Below, one piece after another: positions 1-8,431 of a stretch of 39,479 nucleotides of DNA. The DNA is taken from NCBI GenBank assembly GCA_020722965.1, contig DYJT01000014.1:1-39479 (forward strand), read 5' to 3'. Source of the stretch: Brachyspira murdochii (GTDB taxonomy: Bacteria > Spirochaetota > JAAYUW01). The notes under the pieces are model-generated. The model ran no database searches. It was not told the origin of the DNA and was given only the letters and a program-made list of their open reading frames with translations. Position 1 is the first letter of the stretch. Every line of letters starts with the position of its first letter. The translations under genes and the position numbers were made by a program.

Positions 1-56
1 TTTTTTTATTTTTTTATTTTTTTATTTTTTTATTTTTTTATTTTTTTATTTTTTTC
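1..56. repeat. 8-bp tandem repeat (T7A)
   Basis: Six perfect head-to-tail copies of TTTTTTTA (1-48) followed by seven more T and a C. It touches the window edge, so its full length is unknown. It may be a true microsatellite or an assembly-edge artefact. No gene is visible in it. Confidence 0.9.
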
Positions 57-214
57 GAATTGACAGGGAAAGGGTTTACATAGCAACAGTGTAAACACAG
101 CCTTGCTTTTTTCATATCTATACTTTTAATTCTAACTAGGTTTACCAAGAAAGAGTCGCATCACCCCTTACTCCAAATTCATTAAATTCATTTATAAAAT
201 TGTCAAAGTAAAGC
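57..214. other. spacer with an inverted repeat
   Basis: This noncoding stretch lies downstream of the TPM gene. Bases 57-180 are about 38% G+C by hand count, clearly above other spacers in the window. It holds a perfect 7-bp inverted repeat, GTTTACA (74-80) and TGTAAAC (90-96), with a 9-base loop. Neither strand has a T-run directly after the hairpin, so it is not a canonical terminator. No coding region is supported. Confidence 0.4.
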
Positions 215-1087
215 TTACCAGCCACCAGTCGCTCCACCTCCGCCAGATGAGCCACCTCCAAATCCCCCAAATCCTCCAAAACCACCTCCTTTAAATCCTC
301 CAAAACCTGAATTTTTAAAACTTCCAACATTATTGCCAAAAAATGTATTTTTCATAATGGAAGAGGCTAAATATGCGTTAAATAATTGATTACCAACACT
401 TCTATTTCTGTAACCAACATATCTTGGCCTTCTAAAAATAGTTGAAAATATAAAAAATAGTATAATAAACAATATAAAGATAAAAAAACCCGATCCTTCA
501 TTATCGGTATTTGCCTTTACCCCAGATTCATTAAGCCAATCAGAAAGTTTCTGACCATTATTTTCAGCTACTATACTACCCAACTTATATACCATGTTGT
601 AAATGCCTTTACCATAATAAGATTGTTTAAAATATGGTATTCCAAAATTTTGAATTATTAAAGCCGCTTTACTGTCTGGTATAAGATATTCCAAACCATA
701 CCCAACTTCGATCTTAACCTTTTTTTCATTTAAAGCGAGTGCAATAAGTATACCATTGTTCTCCCCTTTTTGGCCAACTCCCCATTTTTCAAATATTTTG
801 TATGAAAATTCTTCAATTGTGTAAAGTCCAAGAGAGGGTATTGTAACTACTGCAATCTGAACCTTACTCTTTTGATCAATTACCTTCGCAAGTTCAGAAA
901 TCTCGTTATTATCATTTAAATCTAAGATATTTGCATAATCAGTTACATAACCTTCTGGTTTTGAGTTAATTATTTTTTCTATATCTTCCTGTGCAAAAAG
1001 TATTGAAGTAGAAAAAAGTAAAAAGCTAAAAGAAAGTAAAAAAAATAAAAAATAGCAGTAAAATTTATAAAGTTTTTTTATATTCAT
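215..1087 (-). CDS. TPM-domain membrane-anchored protein with Gly-rich tail
   Basis: 290-residue protein of the TPM domain (YgcG/TPM_phosphatase) family, an extracytoplasmic fold whose bacterial role is poorly defined. An N-terminal hydrophobic stretch (about residues 6-31, ending FAQ) looks like a signal peptide. The TPM domain spans about 45-175 and includes the family-like stretches NGILIALA and VGYGLE. One membrane segment follows (about 199-217), and the last 30 residues are almost all Gly with Phe and Ser. That layout (signal, TPM, TM, Gly-rich tail) is usual for the family. The start is placed at 1087 because an AAGGA site lies 8 bases upstream. A longer frame opening at 1111 has no ribosome-binding site. 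It is the last gene of the minus-strand group led by the lipoprotein at 5200 and lies 73 bases after its neighbour. Family confident, function unknown. Confidence 0.85.
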   Translation of the reverse strand: MNIKKLYKFYCYFLFFLLSFSFLLFSTSILFAQEDIEKIINSKPEGYVTDYANILDLNDNNEISELAKVIDQKSKVQIAVVTIPSLGLYTIEEFSYKIFEKWGVGQKGENNGILIALALNEKKVKIEVGYGLEYLIPDSKAALIIQNFGIPYFKQSYYGKGIYNMVYKLGSIVAENNGQKLSDWLNESGVKANTDNEGSGFFIFILFIILFFIFSTIFRRPRYVGYRNRSVGNQLFNAYLASSIMKNTFFGNNVGSFKNSGFGGFKGGGFGGFGGFGGGSSGGGGATGGW

Positions 1088-1095
1088 TAAAATTT

Positions 1096-1100
1096 TCCTT
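1096..1100 (-). promoter_or_regulatory. ribosome-binding site deciding the TPM gene start
   Basis: AAGGA on the minus strand, 8 bases before the ATG at 1087. The in-frame ATG at 1111 lacks any such site, so the shorter start is preferred. Confidence 0.65.
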
Positions 1101-1160
1101 AAAAATCGCATTGTTCAACAATTAAAATTTAATATATAATTTTCTTTAAGTAAAGAAAAA

Positions 1161-2624
1161 TCATAAAGATAAGGGTGATATAATAGAAATTATCTTATCT
1201 ATTAATCTTTTAAAAAAATTTCTATTATTTATTATAGGTTCATTCTTTATCTTTGGAATTAAACTTATCGCTCTCATTATATAATCAATAGAACTGTTTT
1301 TTATCAATAATAAAATCTCTATTCTATCAAAATATGAAATATAGGATATTTCTGTAAATGATTTTATAAGCATCTGATTCAACTGAATATTATTATCTTT
1401 TAAGCTGATATTAAAGTTTGAATTATCTACATTATCTTTTGTTGATAGATATACAAAGATAATTTTTTCTTTTGTTAATTTATCAATGTTTTTTAAATAA
1501 TCCTCTTTTGATATTACATTTTTAAAACCGATTTTTTTAAGTTTTTTCTCTATTAAATTTATCTTTTTGGATGAAAATTTAAGTTCAGCAGGAATATCTA
1601 TGACGCAGGTAAGATCTGAATTAAGTTCGATTATTTTACCAAATGGTTCATCATATTTATTTGAGGTAGATTTTGAAATAAGATTTAAAAACATTAAACC
1701 ATAAGGTTTTGGAAATTTAAAAAAAGATTCATTATTGGTAGAATCCCATAATTTTATCAAATGATTAATCCAACTATTTTTATAATAAAATGAAATTGAA
1801 TTTAATTTATCCAAAATAGATAATCCTGTATATGAGTAGATCTTGTCTTTTTGATCGCTAATACAGTAAATGGTAAAGAGAGATTCAAGCATATTTTCAA
1901 CTTCAGGATATATGAAAGGCTTGCCTGTTAAATTTATGAAATTTTGTTGCTCATCTTTTGAAAGTTCGACTTTTTTAGGCAAAATTGTAGTATAAAATAT
2001 TCTTTCTTTAAACACAAAATATAATAAGTCAAATATTGAATCATTTAAATTATCTTTTTCGAAAACAATATAATGATCAATGCTTTTCTTAGGATCTTTT
2101 ATATGTAAGAAAAGGTTTTCATCTGTTGTCAATCTAACCTGGACCTTTGAAAATTCTATGGTTTCTTCGGCATTCTCTTTGAATAATTTTTCTAATGAAT
2201 CTGTTAGACTGTCTTTAAAAAATAGTAAATTGGCAAAATCTGTAAGAAAAAAAGTATATTGATCTAGTTTATTATTGGAAATAGAGTCTTTTATCTGTTT
2301 AAATTTTAATAAAGCAGATGAACTATTATAGGTTTCTATATTTATTCCGAGAGTATCTTCGGAATCTGTGCTTTTTTGATAAATAGATTCGAGTTCTTCA
2401 AATTTCTTAATGTTGTTTTGAATAAAGATTTTTATTGAATTACCTAAATCAAAGGTAGGGGATCTATAGATTAAAATAGCTATAGAAGCTATTGATTGTT
2501 TATCAAGATGATATTTTGAGATAAACAGATCCTGAGAAAAAGTTTCTATCGATAGTGAAAAAAATAAAACCAAGAATGAAATAAAGCACAATATAAAATA
2601 TAATATAAATTTATTTTCCATCAT
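1161..2624 (-). CDS. hypothetical exported or membrane-anchored protein
   Basis: 487 residues, family not recognised. The first 30 residues hold a long hydrophobic run ending SLSIETFSQ, consistent with a signal peptide or N-terminal anchor, so most of the protein is probably outside the inner membrane. The rest is rich in Lys, Ile, Asn and Ser with no catalytic motif that I can see. It ends in an amphipathic, hydrophobic stretch. The first ATG lies 2 bases after the metG stop codon, with an AAGG about 10 bases upstream inside metG, so it is probably translationally coupled to metG. A second ATG follows immediately (2621). Its frame is open throughout, codon use matches its neighbours, and the context supports a real gene. 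Confidence 0.7.
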   Translation of the reverse strand: MMENKFILYFILCFISFLVLFFSLSIETFSQDLFISKYHLDKQSIASIAILIYRSPTFDLGNSIKIFIQNNIKKFEELESIYQKSTDSEDTLGINIETYNSSSALLKFKQIKDSISNNKLDQYTFFLTDFANLLFFKDSLTDSLEKLFKENAEETIEFSKVQVRLTTDENLFLHIKDPKKSIDHYIVFEKDNLNDSIFDLLYFVFKERIFYTTILPKKVELSKDEQQNFINLTGKPFIYPEVENMLESLFTIYCISDQKDKIYSYTGLSILDKLNSISFYYKNSWINHLIKLWDSTNNESFFKFPKPYGLMFLNLISKSTSNKYDEPFGKIIELNSDLTCVIDIPAELKFSSKKINLIEKKLKKIGFKNVISKEDYLKNIDKLTKEKIIFVYLSTKDNVDNSNFNISLKDNNIQLNQMLIKSFTEISYISYFDRIEILLLIKNSSIDYIMRAISLIPKIKNEPIINNRNFFKRLIDKIISIISPLSL

Positions 2625-2626
2625 CT

Positions 2627-4693
2627 TTAAGAAACCTTACCGACAATATTTTTATCTGCTACAATTTTTTCATTTTCACAGTATAGTATATTATCATAAC
2701 ATAAAATAGAATTCCCATTGCTTTTGATTTCGACTTCTTTAAACTTATCAATGGTTATTTCATCGAATTTTTCAGGATACTCAACATTTTCAAATTTAAT
2801 AACAGATCCAGGTTTACAATTATGGGTTAAGACACCGACATCATTCTCTTTTGAACTGGCTGCCAGAATCATTCCATTTGAGATAATCCCTTTTAAGTTA
2901 GCAGGTTTTAAATTTGCTACCAGGCAGATATTTTTATTAAGTAGTTCTTCTTTATTGTAATATTTCTTAATTCCTGCTACAACGGTTCTTTTTTCAAAAC
3001 CAATATCGATTGTCAATACATAAAGTCTATCGGCAGATGGATGATCCTGCACTATTAAAATTTTGCCAGCTATAATTTGAATTTCCGATATAGGAGGTTT
3101 TCTTATAACAGTAAAATTGTCATCTACCTTTTTGAATATAATATTGGATTCTTTTATCTTATGATTTAATAATGGTTTACCAATAAGATCGATATCAATA
3201 TTGAAATTTAATTGTTCTTTAATTTTCTCACAATATTTTGGCATTATTGGGAAAAGACAAATAGTAAGATCTTTAATCATAGATAAAGTAGTTGTTAGAA
3301 TTTCAAGCGTTTTGTCTTTGTCTGTTTTAATAAGTTGCCATGGTTGATTATCTTGAAAATATTTATTTGCAATATCTGTAAATTTTTGAAATAATTCAAT
3401 GGCTTTTCTATATTCAAAATTATATAAAAGATCAAAATAATCCTTTTTTAAATCAGAAAATTGAGAGTAAATTTCATTGACAATATTTCCACTGGATCCA
3501 TCAAAATTCTTAATCAAAAAGGTAGATAACCTATTGATGAGGTTTCCAAATTTGCCTATAAGATTTGAATTAATAGTTGTCTTATAATCATTATCATTAA
3601 AATCAAAATCATTCACGGAATTACTTAACAGAGATGCATAATAATATCTAAGATATTCTGGATCACCATCTCGTTGTAAGAAATCCCTTGCAGTGATAAA
3701 TGTACCTCTTGATTTACTCATCTTTTGGCCATTTATATTTAAAAATCCATGAACCTGAATATGTTTTGGAGTTGTTATGCCTGCGGCTATGAGCACTGCT
3801 GGCCAAAATAAAAAATGAAAATAGATTATATCTTTTCCTATAAAATGAAAAATCTCGGATTCATTAGATAACCAGTAATCTTCCCATTTTAAGTTTTTTT
3901 TATCGCAATACTCTTTTGTAGAGCCAATATAACCTATTGGAGCATCAAACCAAACATAAAAATATTGATCTGTTTGTGGAATCTTGAATCCAAAATATGG
4001 CCCATCTCTTGAAATATCCCAATCTTTGAGTCCATCATCTAGCCAATTCAATAGATAGTTTTTTATCTCTTCCTGAAAATTCTTATTTTCGAAATATTCT
4101 TTTAGTACGTTAGATAGAGCAGAAAGTTTAAAAAAGTAATGTTTAGACTTTTTTAATACAGGTTTGTTACCACAGATTATGCAATAGCTATCTTTTAAAT
4201 CTTGTGGTTTGTAAGTAGCATTACATTTTTCACAGGTATCACCATATTGGTTTTCTGCACCACAAAATGGGCAGGTTCCTTTTACAAACCTATCAGGTAA
4301 AAATCTTTGGCAATGTTCACAATATGTCGCTTCAATCTCTTTTTCATAGATATATCCATTCTGTTTGACTTTATTATAAATCCATTCAACAATTGCCTTA
4401 TTATTTTCCCCATTTGTGGTATAATATTCATCGAATCCAATAGAAAAAAGGTCGAAATCGCTCTTATGTTCATTATGAAACTTTTCTATCAATTTTTCAG
4501 GAGTTGTATTCATTTGAAGAGCATTTATTTCGATGGGTGTTCCATGTGTATCGTCCGCGCAAATATATATTGCATCCTCTTTTAATAGTTTACAGGTTCT
4601 TGAATATATATCAGTTTGGATGTATTCAACAAGATGGCCAAGATGTAATGGTCCATTAGCGTATATTAATGCAGATGTAATGACTTTTTTCAT
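2627..4693 (-). CDS. metG: methionine--tRNA ligase with C-terminal tRNA-binding domain
   Basis: 688-residue class I aminoacyl-tRNA synthetase that charges tRNA-Met with methionine in the cytoplasm. The HIGH signature is HLGH at residues 17-20 and the KMSKS loop is KMSKS at 324-328. Between them the zinc region carries four Cys pairs (starting C125/C128: CEHC, CPFC, CEKC, CIIC), the two-knuckle form as in E. coli MetRS. From about residue 535 to 640 there is an EMAP/Trbp111-type OB-fold that aids dimerisation and tRNA binding, followed by about 50 further residues. A CGGAG site lies 8 bases before the ATG. It sits 27 bases after the lipoprotein gene and 2 bases before the exported-protein gene, so it is probably in an operon with both. 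Full length for the long MetRS form. Confidence 0.97.
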   Translation of the reverse strand: MKKVITSALIYANGPLHLGHLVEYIQTDIYSRTCKLLKEDAIYICADDTHGTPIEINALQMNTTPEKLIEKFHNEHKSDFDLFSIGFDEYYTTNGENNKAIVEWIYNKVKQNGYIYEKEIEATYCEHCQRFLPDRFVKGTCPFCGAENQYGDTCEKCNATYKPQDLKDSYCIICGNKPVLKKSKHYFFKLSALSNVLKEYFENKNFQEEIKNYLLNWLDDGLKDWDISRDGPYFGFKIPQTDQYFYVWFDAPIGYIGSTKEYCDKKNLKWEDYWLSNESEIFHFIGKDIIYFHFLFWPAVLIAAGITTPKHIQVHGFLNINGQKMSKSRGTFITARDFLQRDGDPEYLRYYYASLLSNSVNDFDFNDNDYKTTINSNLIGKFGNLINRLSTFLIKNFDGSSGNIVNEIYSQFSDLKKDYFDLLYNFEYRKAIELFQKFTDIANKYFQDNQPWQLIKTDKDKTLEILTTTLSMIKDLTICLFPIMPKYCEKIKEQLNFNIDIDLIGKPLLNHKIKESNIIFKKVDDNFTVIRKPPISEIQIIAGKILIVQDHPSADRLYVLTIDIGFEKRTVVAGIKKYYNKEELLNKNICLVANLKPANLKGIISNGMILAASSKENDVGVLTHNCKPGSVIKFENVEYPEKFDEITIDKFKEVEIKSNGNSILCYDNILYCENEKIVADKNIVGKVS

Positions 4694-4720
4694 ATTAAGT
4701 ACTCCGAAATTATAAATTTA

Positions 4721-5200
4721 TTATTCCTGGTCAACCTTCTGGTAAGATTCAAGTATTATTACTATCGACTGCATTTTTGCAAGATATTGAGTTATGATAG
4801 TATCGATTTTTTTAATCAATAAAATTACCTCAGTATTTGATAAAAGAGTTTTTTTCAAAATATAATTCTTCAATATTGACCAATAATCTTCTTTTTTCTG
4901 TTCAAAATCATTAGCAAATAACCTGAATGCCTGTGTAACAATTTCTGGTTTATCTCCTCTTCTGTATTTTTTGTCACTTACCATCAGCGCAAAGTCTTGT
5001 TCAGTTTTTGTGCTTTTAATCTCATATAAATAAATCAAATCTGAATCTAAAAAGAAGATTTTTGTTATAATTCCTTTTATCCTATAGTTTTCTATTTTTA
5101 AACTTTCGACTTTTTTTAATATATTTGAAAGATCCATTGAACAAGCAAAGAAATTAATAAATATTAAAATTAAAATAAAAATAGTAATCTGCTTTTTCAT
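4721..5200 (-). CDS. predicted small lipoprotein, function unknown
   Basis: 159 residues, not recognised beyond its export signal. The N-terminus has two Lys, a hydrophobic core and the lipobox-like FFAC with Cys20, so I predict lipidation and membrane anchoring (lnt is encoded in this same window). The mature part is Lys/Ile/Glu-rich with no visible enzyme motif. An AAGGAG site lies 8 bases before the ATG. It is the first gene of the group leading into metG. The upstream spacer contains a perfect 11-bp inverted repeat shared with the divergent PAS gene. Confidence 0.7.
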   Translation of the reverse strand: MKKQITIFILILIFINFFACSMDLSNILKKVESLKIENYRIKGIITKIFFLDSDLIYLYEIKSTKTEQDFALMVSDKKYRRGDKPEIVTQAFRLFANDFEQKKEDYWSILKNYILKKTLLSNTEVILLIKKIDTIITQYLAKMQSIVIILESYQKVDQE

Positions 5201-5232
5201 CTGTTTTCTCCTTAATTTATTTAGTAGAATTA

Positions 5233-5301
5233 AAACTAAATTTATTCAAAAAATTATTAGACTTAGTAAAATAAAAGATTATCTTCTTAAAAATTTAGTT
5301 T
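5233..5301. repeat. 11-bp inverted repeat in a divergent spacer
   Basis: AAACTAAATTT at 5233-5243 and its exact reverse complement at 5291-5301, separated by 47 bases. It lies in the 193-bp divergent spacer between the lipoprotein/metG group and the PAS gene. It could be a pair of operator half-sites or a chance AT-rich match. Confidence 0.5.
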
Positions 5302-5393
5302 AAATAAATTTTAATTTATTTGATTGAGAAAATAACATATAAAAATAAAAAATCAAAAAAGAAAGAATTAATTTTTTTTAATAAGGAGTAATC

Positions 5394-5735
5394 ATGGAAT
5401 TTGAAAAAATGGGATTTTTTAATGAAATTAACATAGCAATAACTGTTTGCAATGAGAATTTTAAGATAATTTATATGAATGAAAAAGCGATTAAAACCTT
5501 TCAAAAATATGGAGATTGTATTGGGAAAAGTCTTTTAAACTGCCATAATGAAAATTCTATTAAAGTTATTAAAGAAATGCTGTCAAGCGGGAAACAAAAT
5601 ATATATACAATAAAGAAAGATGGGATTAAAAAGATGATTTATCAAACACCCTGGTTTAAAGATAGGGAAATATCGGGGTTAATAGAGTTTTCTTTTGAAA
5701 TACCTGAAAAAATTAGACATTTTGACAGGAATTAA
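5394..5735 (+). CDS. small single-domain PAS protein
   Basis: 113 residues that look like one PAS sensor domain and nothing else. After a short N-terminal helix, the stretches ITVCNENFKIIYMNEKA and GKSLLNCHNE are typical of the PAS core, and TIKKDGIKKMIYQTPW resembles the later strands. No signal peptide, membrane segment or output domain is present, so it is probably cytosolic and must act through a partner or by ligand binding. A GGAG site lies 7-8 bases before the ATG. The cyclase gene downstream (118-bp spacer) has its own promoter-like sequence, so a functional link is only suggested. Related stand-alone PAS proteins occur in anaerobic clostridia and spirochaetes; this family link is from memory. 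Confidence 0.75.
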   Translation: MEFEKMGFFNEINIAITVCNENFKIIYMNEKAIKTFQKYGDCIGKSLLNCHNENSIKVIKEMLSSGKQNIYTIKKDGIKKMIYQTPWFKDREISGLIEFSFEIPEKIRHFDRN

Positions 5736-5796
5736 CTAATTTAATTAAATAAATATTAGATAACATGATAAATAACAGAAAAACATATCTTTTACC

Positions 5797-5825
5797 TTGA
5801 CATTATGTTTATAATACATTATATA
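5797..5825 (+). promoter_or_regulatory. sigma70-type promoter for the cyclase/TPR operon
   Basis: A perfect TTGACA -35 box (5797-5802), a 17-base spacer and a TATATA -10 box (5820-5825), 28 bases upstream of the cyclase ATG. An AAGGAG site follows before the start. The background is very AT-rich, so the -35 box and spacing carry most of the weight. Confidence 0.5.
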
Positions 5826-5853
5826 TATAATATGGTTAATTAAAGGAGATAAA

Positions 5854-7227
5854 ATGAATTTAAAAGCCAAATATATTTTATCCTTTCTTATTATTTATCT
5901 TGTAGCAGCATCCGCTTTAACCTTGTATTTGACAGATAAAAATCAAAAAATGCTTATAAGTCAAGCCAATTCCAATTTTAATGATTTTTTGCTCGTTATT
6001 GGAAGAAGTATAGCCTCTCCTTTAATATCATTCAAGACTGTGAAAATGGATGAGCAAGCCATTAAGGATGTTAGAAGAGAAATATTTGAAGTAAAAAACA
6101 CAGAAGATCAATTTAAAGATCTTTTAGACATAATAATCTTTGACAAAGATGGAATAATAGCAATTCCCCAGGATTTATCTGAAATAAATTCAAAATTTGA
6201 AAGTAAATTATTTGATGGGAAAAAATTAAAAGATTCGATTTTAAATTCTTTTAATTCCAAAAATAATTTTTATTCTCTTCAATACAAAAAAGGTACGGCT
6301 AATCTTGGAATTCGTATATACAGAATACCATTTATCTGGTCTGGTGGGTTAGTTTACCCTGGGTATGTTGCATCTCTTATCTCTTATGATAGAATAATAA
6401 ATCAGCAAAATAAATTAAGGATTCAATCTTTAGTAGTTAATTTATTGTTTTTGACTATTGCTCTTGTTATGATATGGTTGATAACATTACTGCTTACTAA
6501 AAGAATTTATATTATTGTCGGTGCGGTTAAAAATCTTTCGGCAGGTCAATTTACCAAAATTCCTCCGAGTGGAAAAGATGAGCTTGAATCTTTGATGAAA
6601 GAATTTAATAACATGCTTGACGCAATCAAAGAAAGACAATTACTCGGTTCATATGTATCTCAAGGCACTATAGATATGGTTAAAAAATCAGCTCAATTAT
6701 CTGCTTCAATAGAACCAAGTTATCAGGAATACACGGTCTTCTTTTCAGATATTAGAGGTTTTACCTCTTACTCTGAATCACATGATCCAAAGGAAGTGAT
6801 GGATTTATTAAATTCTTTACTTGATTATCAGGTAAATATAATAAAAAAATATGAAGGAGATATAGATAAATTTATAGGTGATTCAGTAATGGCAATTTTT
6901 CACGGAGAAAATAAAGAGTTGAATGCACTTAAAGCCGCTTATGAAATTCAAAAGCAATGGATCACCGATAAAGTCTACATTGGTATTGGTATTGCCACAG
7001 GGAAAGTTATTGTTGGTAACATTGGCAGCTCGGAAAGAAAAGAGGCTGCTACTATAGGTGACATCGTCAATACATCTTCAAGATTATGCAGTCATGCCAA
7101 ACCAAAAGAAATAGTGATATGCGAATCAACCTATAAAACCGCAAATATTAGTGGGTATGAAGGACCAGAGCTGATATCTGTAAAAGGTAAAAGTCAACAA
7201 ATACCTGTTTATAAGAAAAAAGTGTAA
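5854..7227 (+). CDS. membrane class III nucleotide (probably adenylate) cyclase with HAMP domain
   Basis: 457 residues. TM1 is near residues 8-24, an extracytoplasmic sensor region covers about 25-185, TM2 about 188-215, a HAMP linker about 215-265, and a class III cyclase domain about 285-450. Metal-binding aspartates D299 (FSDIRGFT) and D343 (KFIGDSVMAIF) are present, as are transition-state residues N406 and R410 (GDIVNTSSRL). K339, four residues before D343, is the Lys typical of adenylate cyclases. The second purine-selecting position, usually Thr or Asp, appears to be Ala399, so ATP as substrate is likely but not certain. The domain order suggests that an outside signal controls cAMP output. 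An AAGGAG site precedes the ATG, and the TPR lipoprotein gene follows after 46 bases, probably in the same operon. Confidence 0.9.
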   Translation: MNLKAKYILSFLIIYLVAASALTLYLTDKNQKMLISQANSNFNDFLLVIGRSIASPLISFKTVKMDEQAIKDVRREIFEVKNTEDQFKDLLDIIIFDKDGIIAIPQDLSEINSKFESKLFDGKKLKDSILNSFNSKNNFYSLQYKKGTANLGIRIYRIPFIWSGGLVYPGYVASLISYDRIINQQNKLRIQSLVVNLLFLTIALVMIWLITLLLTKRIYIIVGAVKNLSAGQFTKIPPSGKDELESLMKEFNNMLDAIKERQLLGSYVSQGTIDMVKKSAQLSASIEPSYQEYTVFFSDIRGFTSYSESHDPKEVMDLLNSLLDYQVNIIKKYEGDIDKFIGDSVMAIFHGENKELNALKAAYEIQKQWITDKVYIGIGIATGKVIVGNIGSSERKEAATIGDIVNTSSRLCSHAKPKEIVICESTYKTANISGYEGPELISVKGKSQQIPVYKKKV

Positions 7228-7273
7228 TTAATATTTATCTTGAATAATATACTTGGAATAGCTGGAGTTAAAA

Positions 7274-8419
7274 ATGAAAAAGTGTTTTTTAGTGTTTTTT
7301 ATTATTATTACTGTTTTTTTTATTTTTTTTACATCCTGTCAGAGTTCTTCCAGTGCGATAAAACCAGATAAAGAAATGATGAATAAGGCAAAAGCTGAGT
7401 TTCCTGAGTATGATTCTTCAATACTAAGTAAAGATCCGGTCAATTTTTTAACAGTAGATGGAATATTTAATTCTATATTAGAGCAATCAATCTCCTTATA
7501 TAATAAAGCTATAGCCCAGGAAGATTTTGATCTTTTAAACCAGGCAGGGATAGGATTTTTTTATGTTTATGCTTATACAGGTTCTTCTATAGCAAAAGAA
7601 TATCTTGAAAAAATTAGAAAATTTAAAAAGCAAAAACTCGAAGAATATACTTCTGAAGCTCAAAAATATGAAAAAAAGAAAGATATTATAACTGCAGCTA
7701 TCTTTTGGGGTAAAGTATTAAAGATAGATCCAGATAATGAAAAAGCGAAAGAGTTTTTCAAAAAAAACAAAGAATTAATTCAAAAGGAAATCCAAAATTA
7801 TTTAAATAAGGCTAAAAAGTTGGTAGGACAAAAAAAATATGATGAAGCGATAGATCTATATAAAAAGGTTTTACTTTTTGATCCAGAAAATATAGAGGCT
7901 AAAAATGGTTTACAAAAAGCCAGAGAAGAGAAAATTAAATTAGCTCAAAGCTATTTTGATAAAGGGAAAACCGCATTCGAAAAAAAAGATTATACAACTG
8001 CTAAAAAATATTTTAATATAGCACTTGATCTTGGTTTTGACAAAAATAAAATTAAAGTTTATTTAGATAAAATTGAATTAGTTTTAAATATAGAAAAATA
8101 TTATCAGAGTTGTCTTGATGCATTTAATAAGGGAGATTACTTTACAGCCGAACATTTTGCTAAAAAAGTTATTAACCTTGATCCCAATTATAAAGATATA
8201 GTGGAACTTTACAAAAAGATAAAAAAAGGAATAGAAGACACTTTACTTGATTGGTATAATCAAGCTTTAGAATTATATAATCAAAAAGCTTATGATAAGG
8301 CTTTAGAACTATTTCAAAAAATCGCCAAATATGATCCCAATTATAAGGATATTCAAAATTATATACAAAGTTGCCAGGCTAAACTTCAGGCATTAAGCAG
8401 TACTGGTAGTGGAGGTTAA
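7274..8419 (+). CDS. TPR-repeat lipoprotein
   Basis: 381 residues. A signal sequence ends in the lipobox-like FTSC with Cys22, followed by a Ser-rich linker, so I predict a lipid-anchored protein. From about residue 125 to 375 there are five or so tetratricopeptide-like helical repeats. Repeated signatures include YDEAIDLYKKVLLFDPEN, YFTAEHFAKKVINLDPNY and YDKALELFQKIAKYDPNY. TPRs are protein-binding scaffolds, so this is likely an envelope adaptor and not an enzyme. It lies 46 bases after the cyclase gene with a GGAG site before the ATG. Co-transcription suggests a link to the cyclase sensor, but that is inference. It ends Ser-Thr-Gly-Ser-Gly-Gly. Confidence 0.85.
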   Translation: MKKCFLVFFIIITVFFIFFTSCQSSSSAIKPDKEMMNKAKAEFPEYDSSILSKDPVNFLTVDGIFNSILEQSISLYNKAIAQEDFDLLNQAGIGFFYVYAYTGSSIAKEYLEKIRKFKKQKLEEYTSEAQKYEKKKDIITAAIFWGKVLKIDPDNEKAKEFFKKNKELIQKEIQNYLNKAKKLVGQKKYDEAIDLYKKVLLFDPENIEAKNGLQKAREEKIKLAQSYFDKGKTAFEKKDYTTAKKYFNIALDLGFDKNKIKVYLDKIELVLNIEKYYQSCLDAFNKGDYFTAEHFAKKVINLDPNYKDIVELYKKIKKGIEDTLLDWYNQALELYNQKAYDKALELFQKIAKYDPNYKDIQNYIQSCQAKLQALSSTGSGG

Positions 8420-8431
8420 TACTGAGCTTTA

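Noticed and set aside
1..56. Possible CRISPR or CRISPR-like array
   Set aside because: The repeats are 8 bases long with no spacers, so this is a simple microsatellite.
142..339. 65-residue minus-strand frame at the left edge
   Set aside because: It is an alternate frame of the Gly-rich tail of the TPM gene, extended into the spacer, with no start signal of its own.
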